Positions 1-9,394 of a stretch of DNA of 64,000 nt are shown here, piece by piece (the stretch's first letter is position 1; each line of letters starts with the position of its first letter). Both the position numbers and the translations under genes were made by a program. The notes below the pieces were generated by a model. The model ran no database searches, was not told the origin of the DNA, and saw only the letters and a program-made list of their open reading frames with translations. The stretch is from RCIO01 sp965232405 (GTDB lineage Bacteria; Pseudomonadota; Alphaproteobacteria; Rhizobiales; Rhizobiaceae): NCBI GenBank assembly GCA_965232405.1, contig OZ246966.1, forward strand, positions 620,001-684,000. Reading direction: 5' to 3'.

Positions 1-1
1 C

Positions 2-886
2 CTGGAAGATCTGATCGCCTGGCTTGCCTGCTGGCAGCATTTGCCGCGCCCGCGTCTCGACGGGGTGGAGGTTCTGGTCTTCGCTGGCTCGCACGGCATC
101 GCCGCGCGCGGCGTGTCGGCCTTTCCGGCGGAAGTAACCGCGCAGATGGTGTCGAACTTCACTGCCGGCGGCGCCGCCATCAACCAGCTTGCCAAAACGG
201 TCGATGCCGAACTCTGCGTAGTGCCACTTGAGATCGACCACCCGACAGCCGATTTCACGCAAGGCCCGGCCATGACCGAGGCGGAGTTCCTCGCCGCCGT
301 CGCCACCGGCTACGACGCGGTCAAGGACCACGCCGACATCGTCTGTCTCGGCGAGATGGGCATTGCCAACACCACCGTGGCTGCCGCGCTCTCCGCCGGT
401 CTCTATGGCGGCGAGCCCGCCGACTGGGTCGGCCGCGGCACCGGCGTCGACGAGGCAGGCCTCAAGCGCAAGGCCGAGGTGGTGGCCGAAGGGCTGGCCT
501 TCCACCGCGATCATCTGGATGACCCGCTGCAGGTCGCCATGCGCCTCGGCGGACGCGAGACCGCCGCCATGCTGGGTGCGGCACTCGGCGCACGCCACCG
601 CTACAAGCCGATCATCGTGGACGGTTTTGTCTCCACGGCCGCCGTCGCGCCGCTGGCAAAACTCCATCCTCGCGCAACAGCGCATATGGAGGCGGGCCAC
701 GTCTCGGCTGAAGCCGCGCACCGCCGCCTGCTGGAACAGGTCGGCATGAAGCCGCTGCTCGATCTCGGCATGCGGCTTGGCGAAGGCACGGGCGCAACGC
801 TCTCGGTCTCAATCATCCGCGCCGCGCTCGCCTGTTTCGATGGCATGGCGACGTTCGACCACGCAGGCGTTTCCGACAAGGGCTGA
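2..886 (+). CDS. cobT: Nicotinate-nucleotide-dimethylbenzimidazole phosphoribosyltransferase, 5' end cut by the window
   Basis: This enzyme makes alpha-ribazole phosphate for the lower ligand of cobalamin in the cytoplasm. The frame is open from base 2, so the start lies outside the window; a TTG at 41 would be an internal start. The FAGSHGIAARGVSAFP segment and the following GGAAINQLA stretch are typical of the family. The C-terminal LGEGTGATL motif holds the glutamate expected to act as catalytic base. About 295 residues remain of a family of about 340. No other cobalamin gene is visible, so the context lies to the left. Confidence 0.95.
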   Translation: MEDLIAWLACWQHLPRPRLDGVEVLVFAGSHGIAARGVSAFPAEVTAQMVSNFTAGGAAINQLAKTVDAELCVVPLEIDHPTADFTQGPAMTEAEFLAAVATGYDAVKDHADIVCLGEMGIANTTVAAALSAGLYGGEPADWVGRGTGVDEAGLKRKAEVVAEGLAFHRDHLDDPLQVAMRLGGRETAAMLGAALGARHRYKPIIVDGFVSTAAVAPLAKLHPRATAHMEAGHVSAEAAHRRLLEQVGMKPLLDLGMRLGEGTGATLSVSIIRAALACFDGMATFDHAGVSDKG

Positions 887-924
887 CGCACCCGCTTTTC
901 CCGATCGATCCCTGACGCGCTATC

Positions 925-1632
925 ATGGCGCGACTTCGATTCGTTTCGGACAGTGCGGTGCGGGAAACGTCACTCTACCTTCCGATCAAGAACTTCCTCG
1001 AAGACCTCGGCTATTCGGCCAAGGGTGAGATCGGCAGTTGCGATGTGGTTGCCGTCAGTGGCGACGATCCGCCCGTGCTCGTCATTTGCGAGCTGAAGCT
1101 GCGGTTCAATCTCGAACTGGTGCTGCAGGCGGTCGAACGCGCTGCGGCCTGCGACGAAGTCTGGTTGGCTGCGCGCGTTGCCAGCCGCGGCAAGGGCCGC
1201 GAATCCGACAAGCGTTTCCGCGCGCTTTGCCGCCGGCTGGGCTTCGGCATGCTGGGCGTGACCGAAAGGAATGAGGTTCAGGTGATCGTCAGCCCGATCT
1301 CGCCATTCCCGCACAAGGACACGCGCCGCCGCTCACGCCTGTTTGCCGAATACAACAAACGCCAGGGCGATCCCGCAACGGGCGGCAGCACCCGCAAGCC
1401 GATCATGACTGCCTATCGTCAGGAGGCCCTGGCCTGCGCCGCGGCAATGGAGGCCGAGCCCCGCAGGCCGCGCGACCTGAAACCGCAAAGCCCGCGCGCG
1501 GCAAACATCCTGCGCCACAACTATTATGGCTGGTTCGAACGCGTCGACTACGGCCTCTACGGCCTCACCCAGCGCGGCCGCGAGGCGCTGGGCAACCTGG
1601 CCGACAACGCGCCTTCCGCAGGCTCTGCCTAG
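925..1632 (+). CDS. DUF2161 family protein, predicted PD-(D/E)XK nuclease fold
   Basis: The 235-residue protein matches the DUF2161 family, which is common in alphaproteobacteria and has no settled function that I know of. The N-terminal half shows a PD-(D/E)XK-like pattern: E35 in GEIG, D40 in CDVVAV, and E56-L-K58 in ICELKL. The C-terminal part (about 170-235) is basic and may be a small winged-helix-like segment. The ATG lies 38 bases after cobT with no good ribosome binding site. It is transcribed in the same direction as cobT and arsR but shows no functional link to either. A nuclease role is inferred from the fold pattern only. Confidence 0.75.
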   Translation: MARLRFVSDSAVRETSLYLPIKNFLEDLGYSAKGEIGSCDVVAVSGDDPPVLVICELKLRFNLELVLQAVERAAACDEVWLAARVASRGKGRESDKRFRALCRRLGFGMLGVTERNEVQVIVSPISPFPHKDTRRRSRLFAEYNKRQGDPATGGSTRKPIMTAYRQEALACAAAMEAEPRRPRDLKPQSPRAANILRHNYYGWFERVDYGLYGLTQRGREALGNLADNAPSAGSA

Positions 1633-1705
1633 GCGCCTCCCGATCTGGCCCAACCGCCTTCCCGGCGCTTGACCAATCCTGGCGATCACCGTATTGATCG
1701 TTCCG

Positions 1706-1729
1706 ATATATCGGGAAACTTGGATATAT
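1706..1729 (+). promoter_or_regulatory. Candidate ArsR operator over the arsR start
   Basis: A perfect inverted repeat, ATATATC - 10 bases - GATATAT, ends inside the arsR start codon (ATG at 1728). It overlaps a second perfect palindrome, CCGATATATCGG, at 1703-1714. ArsR-type repressors bind AT-rich imperfect dyads near their own start, so this is the natural autoregulatory site. Binding is inferred. Confidence 0.5.
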
Positions 1730-2060
1730 GGATAGAAAATTGGCGCTCGCCGCGCTTTCCGCGCTCGGCCAGGACACGCGGCTGGAAGTGTTCCGCCTGC
1801 TGGTGCGGGCTGGTGCGCAAGGTTTGCCTGCCGGCGAAATCGCCGAGCGGCTCGACACCGTCCAGAACACCATGTCGACGCACCTCAAGGTGCTCGACCA
1901 TGCTGGTTTGGTCCGGTCAGAGCGCGACGGCCGCACGGTCCGTTACATCGCCGACATGACCGGCTTCCGCGATCTGCTGGCATTCCTGATGGAAGATTGC
2001 TGCAACGGCCGCCCCGAACTGTGCCGGCCCGTCATCGAAGCTGTCGCCTGCGACTGCTGA
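1728..2060 (+). CDS. arsR: ArsR/SmtB-family arsenic-responsive repressor
   Basis: A 110-residue winged-helix repressor that should release DNA on binding arsenite. The helix-turn-helix spans about residues 34-66 (AGEIAERLDTVQNTMSTHLK), followed by the wing SERDGRTVRYI. The metalloid site is probably C-terminal, because C91-C92, C99, C108 and C110 cluster there and the classical ELCVCDL motif in the DNA-binding helix is absent. It is the first gene of the ars operon, 13 bases before the first arsC. A dyad covers its start codon, which suggests autoregulation. The ribosome binding site is weak. Confidence 0.93.
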   Translation: MDRKLALAALSALGQDTRLEVFRLLVRAGAQGLPAGEIAERLDTVQNTMSTHLKVLDHAGLVRSERDGRTVRYIADMTGFRDLLAFLMEDCCNGRPELCRPVIEAVACDC

Positions 2061-2073
2061 AGGGAGAAAACCG

Positions 2074-2583
2074 ATGAGCGACCAGATCTACAACGTGCTT
2101 TTCCTGTGCACCGGCAATTCGGCGCGCTCCATTATCGCCGAGGCGATCCTGAACCGTGTCGGCATGGGCCGTTTCAAGGCCTGGTCCGCGGGTTCCCAGC
2201 CCAAGGGTGAGGTCCATCCCTACACGCTGGACCTGCTGAAAAGCCTCAACCACGACATTTCCTTCGCGCGCTCCAAGGACTGGGATGAGTTCACCCAGCC
2301 CGGCGCACCGCGGCTCGATTTCGTCTTCACCGTTTGCGACAACGCCGCGGCAGAAGCCTGCCCGGTCTGGCCGGGGCAGCCCATGACGGCCCATTGGGGT
2401 GTTCCCGATCCCACAGCGGCCGAAGGCACGGAGGCCGAGAAACGCGTCGCCTTTTCCGAAGCCTATCGCATGCTCAACAACCGCATCTCGGTGTTCACCT
2501 CGCTGCCGCTCAAATCCATCGACCGCCTGGCGCTGCAGAAGCGACTGGACGACATTGGCCGCAAGCTGCCGGAAGCAGGCTGA
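2074..2583 (+). CDS. arsC: Arsenate reductase, thioredoxin-coupled (low-molecular-weight phosphatase fold)
   Basis: Reduces arsenate to arsenite in the cytoplasm. The P-loop C12-TGNSA-R18-S is at the N terminus, as in low-molecular-weight tyrosine phosphatases. C88 and C96 (VCDNAAAEACP) sit where the family has its redox-relay cysteines, which points to thioredoxin coupling. The length of 169 is normal for proteobacterial members. A good binding site (AAGGGAGAAAACC) precedes the ATG. It follows arsR and lies 3 bases before aqpS. A second, unrelated ArsC is encoded at the end of the operon. Confidence 0.93.
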   Translation: MSDQIYNVLFLCTGNSARSIIAEAILNRVGMGRFKAWSAGSQPKGEVHPYTLDLLKSLNHDISFARSKDWDEFTQPGAPRLDFVFTVCDNAAAEACPVWPGQPMTAHWGVPDPTAAEGTEAEKRVAFSEAYRMLNNRISVFTSLPLKSIDRLALQKRLDDIGRKLPEAG

Positions 2584-2586
2584 ACC

Positions 2587-3276
2587 ATGCAGTTTGAGCT
2601 ACCCCGCCGCCTCGCAGCCGAGGCGCTCGGCACCTGCCTGCTCGTCGCCACGGTCGTTGGCTCCGGCATCATGGCCGACAAGCTGACCGACGATGTGGCG
2701 CTCGCGCTGCTCGGCAACACCATCCCGACCGGCGCAATCCTCGTTGTGCTGATCACCATTCTGGGGCCGGTGTCTGGCGCGCATTTCAACCCCGCCGTCA
2801 CCTTCGCCTTCCTGATCCGCAAGGAGATCGAGGGAGCAGCGGCAGGCGCCTATGTGGCAGTCCAGATCGCCGGCGCCATCCTTGGCGCTGTCATTGCCCA
2901 TGCAATGTTCGAACTGCCGCTTGTCCAGTTCTCACTGACTGAGCGCACCGGCACGGCGCAATGGTTTGCCGAGATCGTCGCGGCCTTTGGGCTGGTCTTC
3001 ACGATCTTCGCCGGCATCCGCTTTCGCGCCGACGCTGTGCCGTGGCTGGTCGGCCTCTACATCACCGCCGCATACTGGTTCACCGCCTCTACATCCTTCG
3101 CCAATCCGGCGGTGGCGATCGGGCGCGCTTTCACCGACACATTCTCCGGCATCCGCCCTGCCGATTTGCCGGGCTTCATAGTGGCTGAACTTGTCGGCGC
3201 TGCCCTTGCCGCGCTAGTGGCGAGCTGGATGTTGTCGCAAGCACGGACCGAAAGACAAATGAAGGCCGCCGAATGA
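2587..3276 (+). CDS. aqpS: Aquaglyceroporin-type arsenite channel (AqpS-like)
   Basis: A 229-residue MIP-family channel with about six membrane helices and two NPA boxes (HFNPAVTF at 68-70 and FANPAVAIG at 173-175). The arginine that normally follows the second NPA in the selectivity filter is a valine here, which should widen the pore. In Sinorhizobium meliloti an aquaporin in the ars operon lets arsenite leave the cell down its gradient; the same role is inferred here. It sits between two arsenate reductase genes, overlapping the second by 4 bases. No ArsB or Acr3 pump is visible nearby. Confidence 0.88.
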   Translation: MQFELPRRLAAEALGTCLLVATVVGSGIMADKLTDDVALALLGNTIPTGAILVVLITILGPVSGAHFNPAVTFAFLIRKEIEGAAAGAYVAVQIAGAILGAVIAHAMFELPLVQFSLTERTGTAQWFAEIVAAFGLVFTIFAGIRFRADAVPWLVGLYITAAYWFTASTSFANPAVAIGRAFTDTFSGIRPADLPGFIVAELVGAALAALVASWMLSQARTERQMKAAE

Positions 3277-3695
3277 CCATCACCATCTACCACAACCCCA
3301 AATGCGGCACCTCGCGCAACACGCTGGCAATGATCCGCCAGTCCGGCGAGGAACCGGAAATCGTCGAATACCTGAAGACGCCGCCGACGCGCGAAAAGCT
3401 GGTCGAACTGATCGCGGCAATGGACATCTCGCCTCGCGACCTCTTGCGCCAGAAGGGTACGCCCTATGACGAGCTTGGCCTCGGCGATCCGAAATGGACC
3501 GATGACGAGTTGGTCGATTTCATGATCGAGCACCCGATCCTGATCAACCGGCCAGTGGTGGTGACGCCGCTTGGAACCAGGCTATGCCGACCTTCCGAAG
3601 CCGTGCTCGATATCCTGCCCAATGCCGATATCGGCGCATTCTCCAAGGAAGACGGCGAGGTCGTCATCGGGACAGAGAGCGCAAGGAAGGGCTAG
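3273..3695 (+). CDS. arsC: Arsenate reductase, glutaredoxin-coupled type
   Basis: A 140-residue ArsC of the glutathione/glutaredoxin class, unrelated in fold to the first ArsC of this operon. The catalytic cysteine is C11 in YHNPKCGTSRN, and the arginine of VVTPLGTRLCRP matches the anion-binding region. Its ATG overlaps the aqpS stop (ATGA), so translation is probably coupled. The stop codon TAG lies inside a hairpin shared with the convergent kinase gene. Having both ArsC classes in one operon would let the cell draw on thioredoxin and glutathione. Confidence 0.92.
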   Translation: MTITIYHNPKCGTSRNTLAMIRQSGEEPEIVEYLKTPPTREKLVELIAAMDISPRDLLRQKGTPYDELGLGDPKWTDDELVDFMIEHPILINRPVVVTPLGTRLCRPSEAVLDILPNADIGAFSKEDGEVVIGTESARKG

Positions 3696-3712
3696 GGCGA
3701 GGCTTGCCCTAG
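3692..3712. terminator. Short convergent hairpin between arsC and the kinase fusion
   Basis: A perfect 7-bp stem, CTAGGGC / GCCCTAG, with a 7-base loop fills the 13-base gap between two convergent genes. Each arm supplies the TAG stop codon of one gene. No long T tract follows on either strand, so termination strength is uncertain. Confidence 0.45.
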
Positions 3713-5991
3713 TTCAGCTGATCCAGTTCGCGGCGCTGCTCGTGCATTCTCAGGAACACGCGATAGTCGCGGTCGAGCTTTTCTTTCGCCGTCGCATTGG
3801 GCCGTCGCTCCCGGCCGCCCCGGTGCATGCCCGTACATGCCGCAATCAGGTCACCGTAGAGACCCGCCGCGCTCGCCGCCGTCATTGCGGTGCCCAACAG
3901 CACGGCGTCGCCCGCCTCGGGTTCCAGCACAGTGCAGCCGGTGGCGTCGGCATAGAGCTCGATCAGCAGCGGGTTTTTCGAGTGCCCGCCCGTCACATGC
4001 AGCGTGTCGATAACGAAGCCGTTGTCGTTGAGCGTATCGAGGATATGCCGCAGCCCGAGCGCCACGCCGACCGCTGTTCGCCAGTAGAGCCGGCATAGGC
4101 TGTCAAATGAGGAATCGAGCGTCAGCCCGCTGATCACGCCAACCGCGTGTGGATCGGCCAGCGGCGAACGATTGCCGTGAAAGTCAGGCAGCACATGCAG
4201 CCGCTCGGCAAACCTTTCGCCTTCCCGCTCGCGCAATTCGATCACGCGCTCGCAGATGCGGGCATGCATGGCCCGGTCCGGCTCGCCGCCCGCGCCATGC
4301 CAGCGGATGATATGATCGAGCAGCCCGCCGGTCGCCGACTGTCCGCCCTCGATCAGCCAGCAATCGGGCAATACCACACCGTAATAGGGCCCCCAGCCAC
4401 CGGCGAAGTGCCTCGGCTCAGCCGACGTCGCCATCAGGCAGCTTGATGTGCCGGCGATCAGCGCCAGATGCCGGTCCAGTTGCTCCGTCTCGCCGGCAAT
4501 GCCGCCCAATACCCCCAGCGCACCGGCATAAGCGTCAATCAACCCGCTGGCGACACGGCAATGCGGGCTCAGGCCTAGTTCGGCCGCCGCATTGTCGCTG
4601 AGCGGCCCCAGATCGGCGCCAACAGGTGCAGCCTGTTCCGGCAGCGACCCGCGCTCCAGCATGTCGCCAATGCCGACAAGATCGAAGAAGTCACGGCGCC
4701 AGCCATGTTCCTCATGTGCGAGATAGGTCCACTTGCATGTCAGCGTGCATTGCGAGCGCGCCTCAGAACCGGTTGCCTTCCAGGTCAGGAAGTCGGCGAG
4801 ATCGAAGAAATGCGCCGCCCTGCCCCAGGTCTCCGGCAGGTTCTTCTTCAACCACATCAGCTTCGGCGTCTGCATCTCGGGCGACATCACGCCGCCGACA
4901 TGCGTCAGCACGTCGTGGCCGGTCGCCGTGCATGCGTCGGCCTCGTCGAGTGCCCGGTGGTCGAGCCACACGATCGTGTCCCAGCGTGCCTCGCCGCTGG
5001 TAGAGACGGTCAGTTGCTCGCCTTCCCCGTCACGCACGACGAGCGAACAGGTGGCGTCGAAACCGATGCCGGACACTCTTTCGGCGTCGACCCCGGAAGC
5101 AGCGAGTGCTGATCGCACCGCGGCGCAGACAGCCTGCCAGATGTCTTCCGAATCATGCTCGGCATGAGCCGCCATTGGCTGGTGCATGGCGATTGCCTGT
5201 TCGCCCCGTCCAAGCTGGCGGCCGCTTGTGTCGAATATGCCCGCACGCGCACTGGTGGTTCCCACATCCACCGCGCACAGATACTGGCCGCCGGTTCCGC
5301 CAGTTCCGCCAGTTCCTCCAGCCAGAAGGGCTGGCAGTAATGCCATGTCGTCGAACACGGCCTCCGCGCCCAGCGCCTCCAGCGCCTCGCGAAAGCCGTC
5401 ACCCACGGCATGCGAACCTCCGGCGAAACCGAGCACGCGCATGCCGGCGGCCCGCGCTGCCTGGACGCCGGCCGGGCTGTCCTCGATCACCAGGCAGCGC
5501 TCAGGCGCCACGCCCATTTGGCTTGCGGCGTGCAGGAAGAGATCCGGCGCCGGTTTGCCGTTATTCACCATGGATGCGCTGAATATGTGCTCGCCGAACG
5601 CTCCCAGCAGACCGGTAAGGTCGAGCGACAATCGTATGCGCTCAGGATAGCTGGAAGACGCAACGCAGCGCTTGATCGACGGGTCCAGCGCCGCCAGCGT
5701 CCCGGCTATCCCGGGAATCGGTTCCAGCTCGGAGCGAAACCGTTGGTAGAGCTTCTGCCGCATCTCATCGAGATGCCCCTTGGTCATCGCAAGGCCGAAC
5801 TCCGACGCCAACGTCTCGCCGATCGTCGCCATGCTGCGGCCAAGGAAAAGCTCGTAGGCGCGCGCCTCCTCGATTTCGACGCCCGCGCCGGCAATGATCT
5901 CGTTGAGTACGGCAATCGAAATCGGCTCGCTGTCCACCAGCACGCCGTCGCAGTCGAAGATGATCAGTTCCGGAAGCGGCTTCGCGGCCAA
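3709..5991 (-). CDS. HAD phosphatase - FGGY pentulose kinase fusion
   Basis: A 760-residue fusion. Residues 1-222 are a HAD hydrolase of the beta-phosphoglucomutase-like subfamily: IIFDCDGVLVDSE (motif I), VASSSYPERI (II), K146 in NNGKPAPD and VIEDSPAG (III/IV). Residues 225-235 are a Gly/Thr linker (GGTGGTGGTGG). From about 237 a full FGGY kinase follows, beginning AVDVGTTSARAG, with GGQSATGG and VTGGHSKNPL near its end; it looks most like the D-ribulokinase branch. It is the last gene of the polyol operon, 35 bases after mtlK. The kinase should phosphorylate the ketose made from a pentitol or hexitol. The HAD substrate is unknown. Separate genes for these activities are the usual arrangement as far as I know. 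Confidence 0.85.
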   Translation of the reverse strand: MAAKPLPELIIFDCDGVLVDSEPISIAVLNEIIAGAGVEIEEARAYELFLGRSMATIGETLASEFGLAMTKGHLDEMRQKLYQRFRSELEPIPGIAGTLAALDPSIKRCVASSSYPERIRLSLDLTGLLGAFGEHIFSASMVNNGKPAPDLFLHAASQMGVAPERCLVIEDSPAGVQAARAAGMRVLGFAGGSHAVGDGFREALEALGAEAVFDDMALLPALLAGGTGGTGGTGGQYLCAVDVGTTSARAGIFDTSGRQLGRGEQAIAMHQPMAAHAEHDSEDIWQAVCAAVRSALAASGVDAERVSGIGFDATCSLVVRDGEGEQLTVSTSGEARWDTIVWLDHRALDEADACTATGHDVLTHVGGVMSPEMQTPKLMWLKKNLPETWGRAAHFFDLADFLTWKATGSEARSQCTLTCKWTYLAHEEHGWRRDFFDLVGIGDMLERGSLPEQAAPVGADLGPLSDNAAAELGLSPHCRVASGLIDAYAGALGVLGGIAGETEQLDRHLALIAGTSSCLMATSAEPRHFAGGWGPYYGVVLPDCWLIEGGQSATGGLLDHIIRWHGAGGEPDRAMHARICERVIELREREGERFAERLHVLPDFHGNRSPLADPHAVGVISGLTLDSSFDSLCRLYWRTAVGVALGLRHILDTLNDNGFVIDTLHVTGGHSKNPLLIELYADATGCTVLEPEAGDAVLLGTAMTAASAAGLYGDLIAACTGMHRGGRERRPNATAKEKLDRDYRVFLRMHEQRRELDQLN
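5290..5316 (-). repeat. Three tandem 9-bp units encoding the interdomain linker
   Basis: On the coding strand the units read GGAACTGGC, GGAACTGGC and GGAACCGGC, each giving Gly-Thr-Gly. The period is a multiple of three, so gain or loss of a unit would change linker length without a frameshift. Confidence 0.9.
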
Positions 5992-6026
5992 CTATGTCTC
6001 TCCACGCTTCCTGCCGGTTCTCCCGG

Positions 6027-7505
6027 TCAGAGCGTCCCGGAGAGATATTTCGTCAGCGTTGTCCGGGCGCCGTCACGCCACACCGTTTCGAGCATACGGG
6101 AAAATGTGGCGCGGAACACGCTCGACTTGCCAACCTCCCCGAAAATGTCGGAGAGCGCCAGAAAGGCGTCGGGATTGCTCTTCGCCGCAAGCGCAGCTTC
6201 CTTCAGCCTCGCCGCGCTTTCGTCATTCGGGGGGATGATGCGCCCGCTGTCGGAGGTTCCCGCGCAGTAGCGGCACCAGAAGGCTGAAACCAGAGCCAGC
6301 CCGTTCACCTCCATTGCAGCCGCCAGCCGGTCCGCGGTCGACGGCAATATGAATTTCGGTTGCCGGTTGGAACCGTCGAGGCAGAGCCTGGCCACCGTGT
6401 CGCCGATCCTGGGATTGGAGAAACGTTCCTCCACCTTGGCGAAATAGGCCCCGAGGTCGGTTTCAGGAACCGGCGGCACGATCGGGATGATCTCTTCACG
6501 CTCCAGCTTGGCGAGAAAACCCCGGATAAGCGGCTCGGCCATCGCCTCATGCACATATTCGATGTCCATAAGTGCTGCCGGATACCCGATTGCCGCATGC
6601 CCGCCATTGAGGATGCGGATCTTCATCAACTCGTAAGGCGCCACGTCCTCGACAAAGGTTACGCCGACCTTCTCGAGCGCCGGCCGGCCGGCTGGAAACT
6701 TGTCCTCCATCACCCACTGGCGGAACGGCTCGCAGAACACCGGCCAGTTGTCTTCAATGCCGAACTGCTCGTTCAGGATCGTGCGTTCCCTGTCGCCGGT
6801 TGCGGGCGTGATGCGATCCACCATGCTGTTGGGAAACGCGACATTGTCGCCAATCCACTCGGCCAGCCCGCCATCCACCAGCCCCGCCAGCCCACGCACG
6901 GCACACTCCGTCACATGGCCATTGCCGGGAATGTTGTCGCACGACATCACTGTAAAGGGCGTTGTCCCCTCGTCCCGCCTGCGCACCAGCCCGGCCACGA
7001 TCATCCCGAACACGGTCTTGGCGTTGGAAATGTCGTTGCTGTCAGCCACGATCGCCGGATTGTCGGGGTCGAACTCCCCTGAAGCCGGATCGATGAAATA
7101 GCCGCCCTCGGTGATCGTCAGCGAAACGATGCGGACTGCCGGATCGGCGAGCGTGTTGACGATCGCTTGCGCATTGCCGACCGGCAGATACCCCACCATC
7201 GGAGCGGTGATGCGCGCTGCCAAGTGCCCGTCATCCTGCTCCACAACGGTGGAAAGCCAGTCCTGCGCGCCAAGCTTGTCGCGCATAGCGGCGTCGGACG
7301 GCAGCACGCCAGCCCCGATAATGCCCCAGTCGAGATCGCTGCCTGTGTTGAACAGATCGTCCAGATAGACGGCCTGGTGCGAACGGTGGAAATTGCCAAT
7401 GCCGAAATGCACGATACCGCCCGACAGGTCTCCCTGCCGGTATTGCGGCAGTTTCACCTTCTCTCCGAGGCGCGTCAGCGCGTCTTGGGAGAGTTTCATG
7501 CTCAT
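6027..7505 (-). CDS. mtlK: Mannitol 2-dehydrogenase, long-chain polyol dehydrogenase family
   Basis: An NAD-dependent enzyme that oxidises D-mannitol to D-fructose, and often D-arabitol to D-xylulose, in the cytoplasm. The 492 residues contain the N-terminal Rossmann segment (IVHFGIGNFHRSHQAVYLDDL) and the C-terminal domain with MKIRILNGGHAAIGYP, including the lysine expected in catalysis. The start MSMK has GGGAAGAC upstream; the second ATG two codons on is possible. It lies between the transporter ATPase gene and the HAD-kinase fusion. A sorbitol dehydrogenase gene (smoS), usual between smoK and mtlK, is missing. Confidence 0.9.
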   Translation of the reverse strand: MSMKLSQDALTRLGEKVKLPQYRQGDLSGGIVHFGIGNFHRSHQAVYLDDLFNTGSDLDWGIIGAGVLPSDAAMRDKLGAQDWLSTVVEQDDGHLAARITAPMVGYLPVGNAQAIVNTLADPAVRIVSLTITEGGYFIDPASGEFDPDNPAIVADSNDISNAKTVFGMIVAGLVRRRDEGTTPFTVMSCDNIPGNGHVTECAVRGLAGLVDGGLAEWIGDNVAFPNSMVDRITPATGDRERTILNEQFGIEDNWPVFCEPFRQWVMEDKFPAGRPALEKVGVTFVEDVAPYELMKIRILNGGHAAIGYPAALMDIEYVHEAMAEPLIRGFLAKLEREEIIPIVPPVPETDLGAYFAKVEERFSNPRIGDTVARLCLDGSNRQPKFILPSTADRLAAAMEVNGLALVSAFWCRYCAGTSDSGRIIPPNDESAARLKEAALAAKSNPDAFLALSDIFGEVGKSSVFRATFSRMLETVWRDGARTTLTKYLSGTL

Positions 7506-7545
7506 CGGTCTGTCTTCCCGCTTCAGTGCGTCGCCGGATGGCGCA

Positions 7546-8544
<999 letters not shown>

Positions 8545-8553
8545 GGCCCCCTC

Positions 8554-9384
8554 CTATTTCACCGCGCCGAAGGTCAGGCCGCGGACAAGTTGCTTCTGGC
8601 TGAACCAGCCGAGAATGAGTATCGGCGCGATCGCCATGGTGGAGGCGGCCGAGAGCTTTGCGTAGAAGAGCCCTTCAGGGCTGGAATAGCTGGCGATGAA
8701 TGCCGTCAGCGGGCCGGCCTTCGCAGCGGTCAGGTTCAGAGTCCAGAACGCCTCGTTCCAGGCCAGAATGAAGTTCAGTAGAACTGTCGAGGCGATACCC
8801 GGCACCGCCATGGGGGTCAGAACGTACAGGATTTCGTCACGCAGCGACGCGCCGTCCATCCGCGCCGCTTCTAGTATTTCGCCCGGAATTTCGCGGAAAT
8901 ACGTGTAGAGCATCCACACGATGATCGGCAGGTTGATCAGCATCATCACGATGACGAGGCCGATGCGGGTGTCGAGCAGCCCGAACTGAATGAACAGCAG
9001 GTAGATCGGATAGAGCACGCCGACAGCAGGCAGCATCTTGGTCGACAGCATCCACAACAGAATGTCTTTGGTGCGTTTCGAGGGTACGAACGCCATCGAC
9101 CATGCGGCCGGCACGGCGATGATGATGCCGAGTAGCGTCGAGCCGCCGGCAATGATCACCGAGTTCCACAGGAAGCGCATATAGTTGGAGCGCTCCTGCA
9201 CCACGGCGTAGTTCTCCAGCGTCCAGTCGAAGAAGAAGAACAGCGGCGGATCGTTGATCGCCTGCGCCTCGGTCTTGAAGCTGGTCAGGATCGTCCACAG
9301 GATCGGAAAGAAGATCAGCAGGCCGATGGCCCATGCTGCGACTGTGGTGAGCGCCTTGCGGCGAGATGTGACGGCTCTGGCCAT
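8554..9384 (-). CDS. smoG: Polyol ABC transporter permease (SmoG type)
   Basis: A 276-residue inner-membrane permease with six predicted helices. The EAA loop reads EILEAARMDGASLRDEILYVLTP, which contacts the ATPase. It is the second permease of the operon, 10 bases after smoF and 9 before smoK. Length and position are normal for the MalG-like subunit of family 1 sugar transporters. Confidence 0.88.
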   Translation of the reverse strand: MARAVTSRRKALTTVAAWAIGLLIFFPILWTILTSFKTEAQAINDPPLFFFFDWTLENYAVVQERSNYMRFLWNSVIIAGGSTLLGIIIAVPAAWSMAFVPSKRTKDILLWMLSTKMLPAVGVLYPIYLLFIQFGLLDTRIGLVIVMMLINLPIIVWMLYTYFREIPGEILEAARMDGASLRDEILYVLTPMAVPGIASTVLLNFILAWNEAFWTLNLTAAKAGPLTAFIASYSSPEGLFYAKLSAASTMAIAPILILGWFSQKQLVRGLTFGAVK

Positions 9385-9394
9385 TGTTCCCTCC

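Noticed and set aside
5290..5316. Tandem 9-bp units considered as a CRISPR-like or minisatellite array
   Set aside because: Only three contiguous units without spacers, fully inside a coding frame as a Gly-Thr linker.
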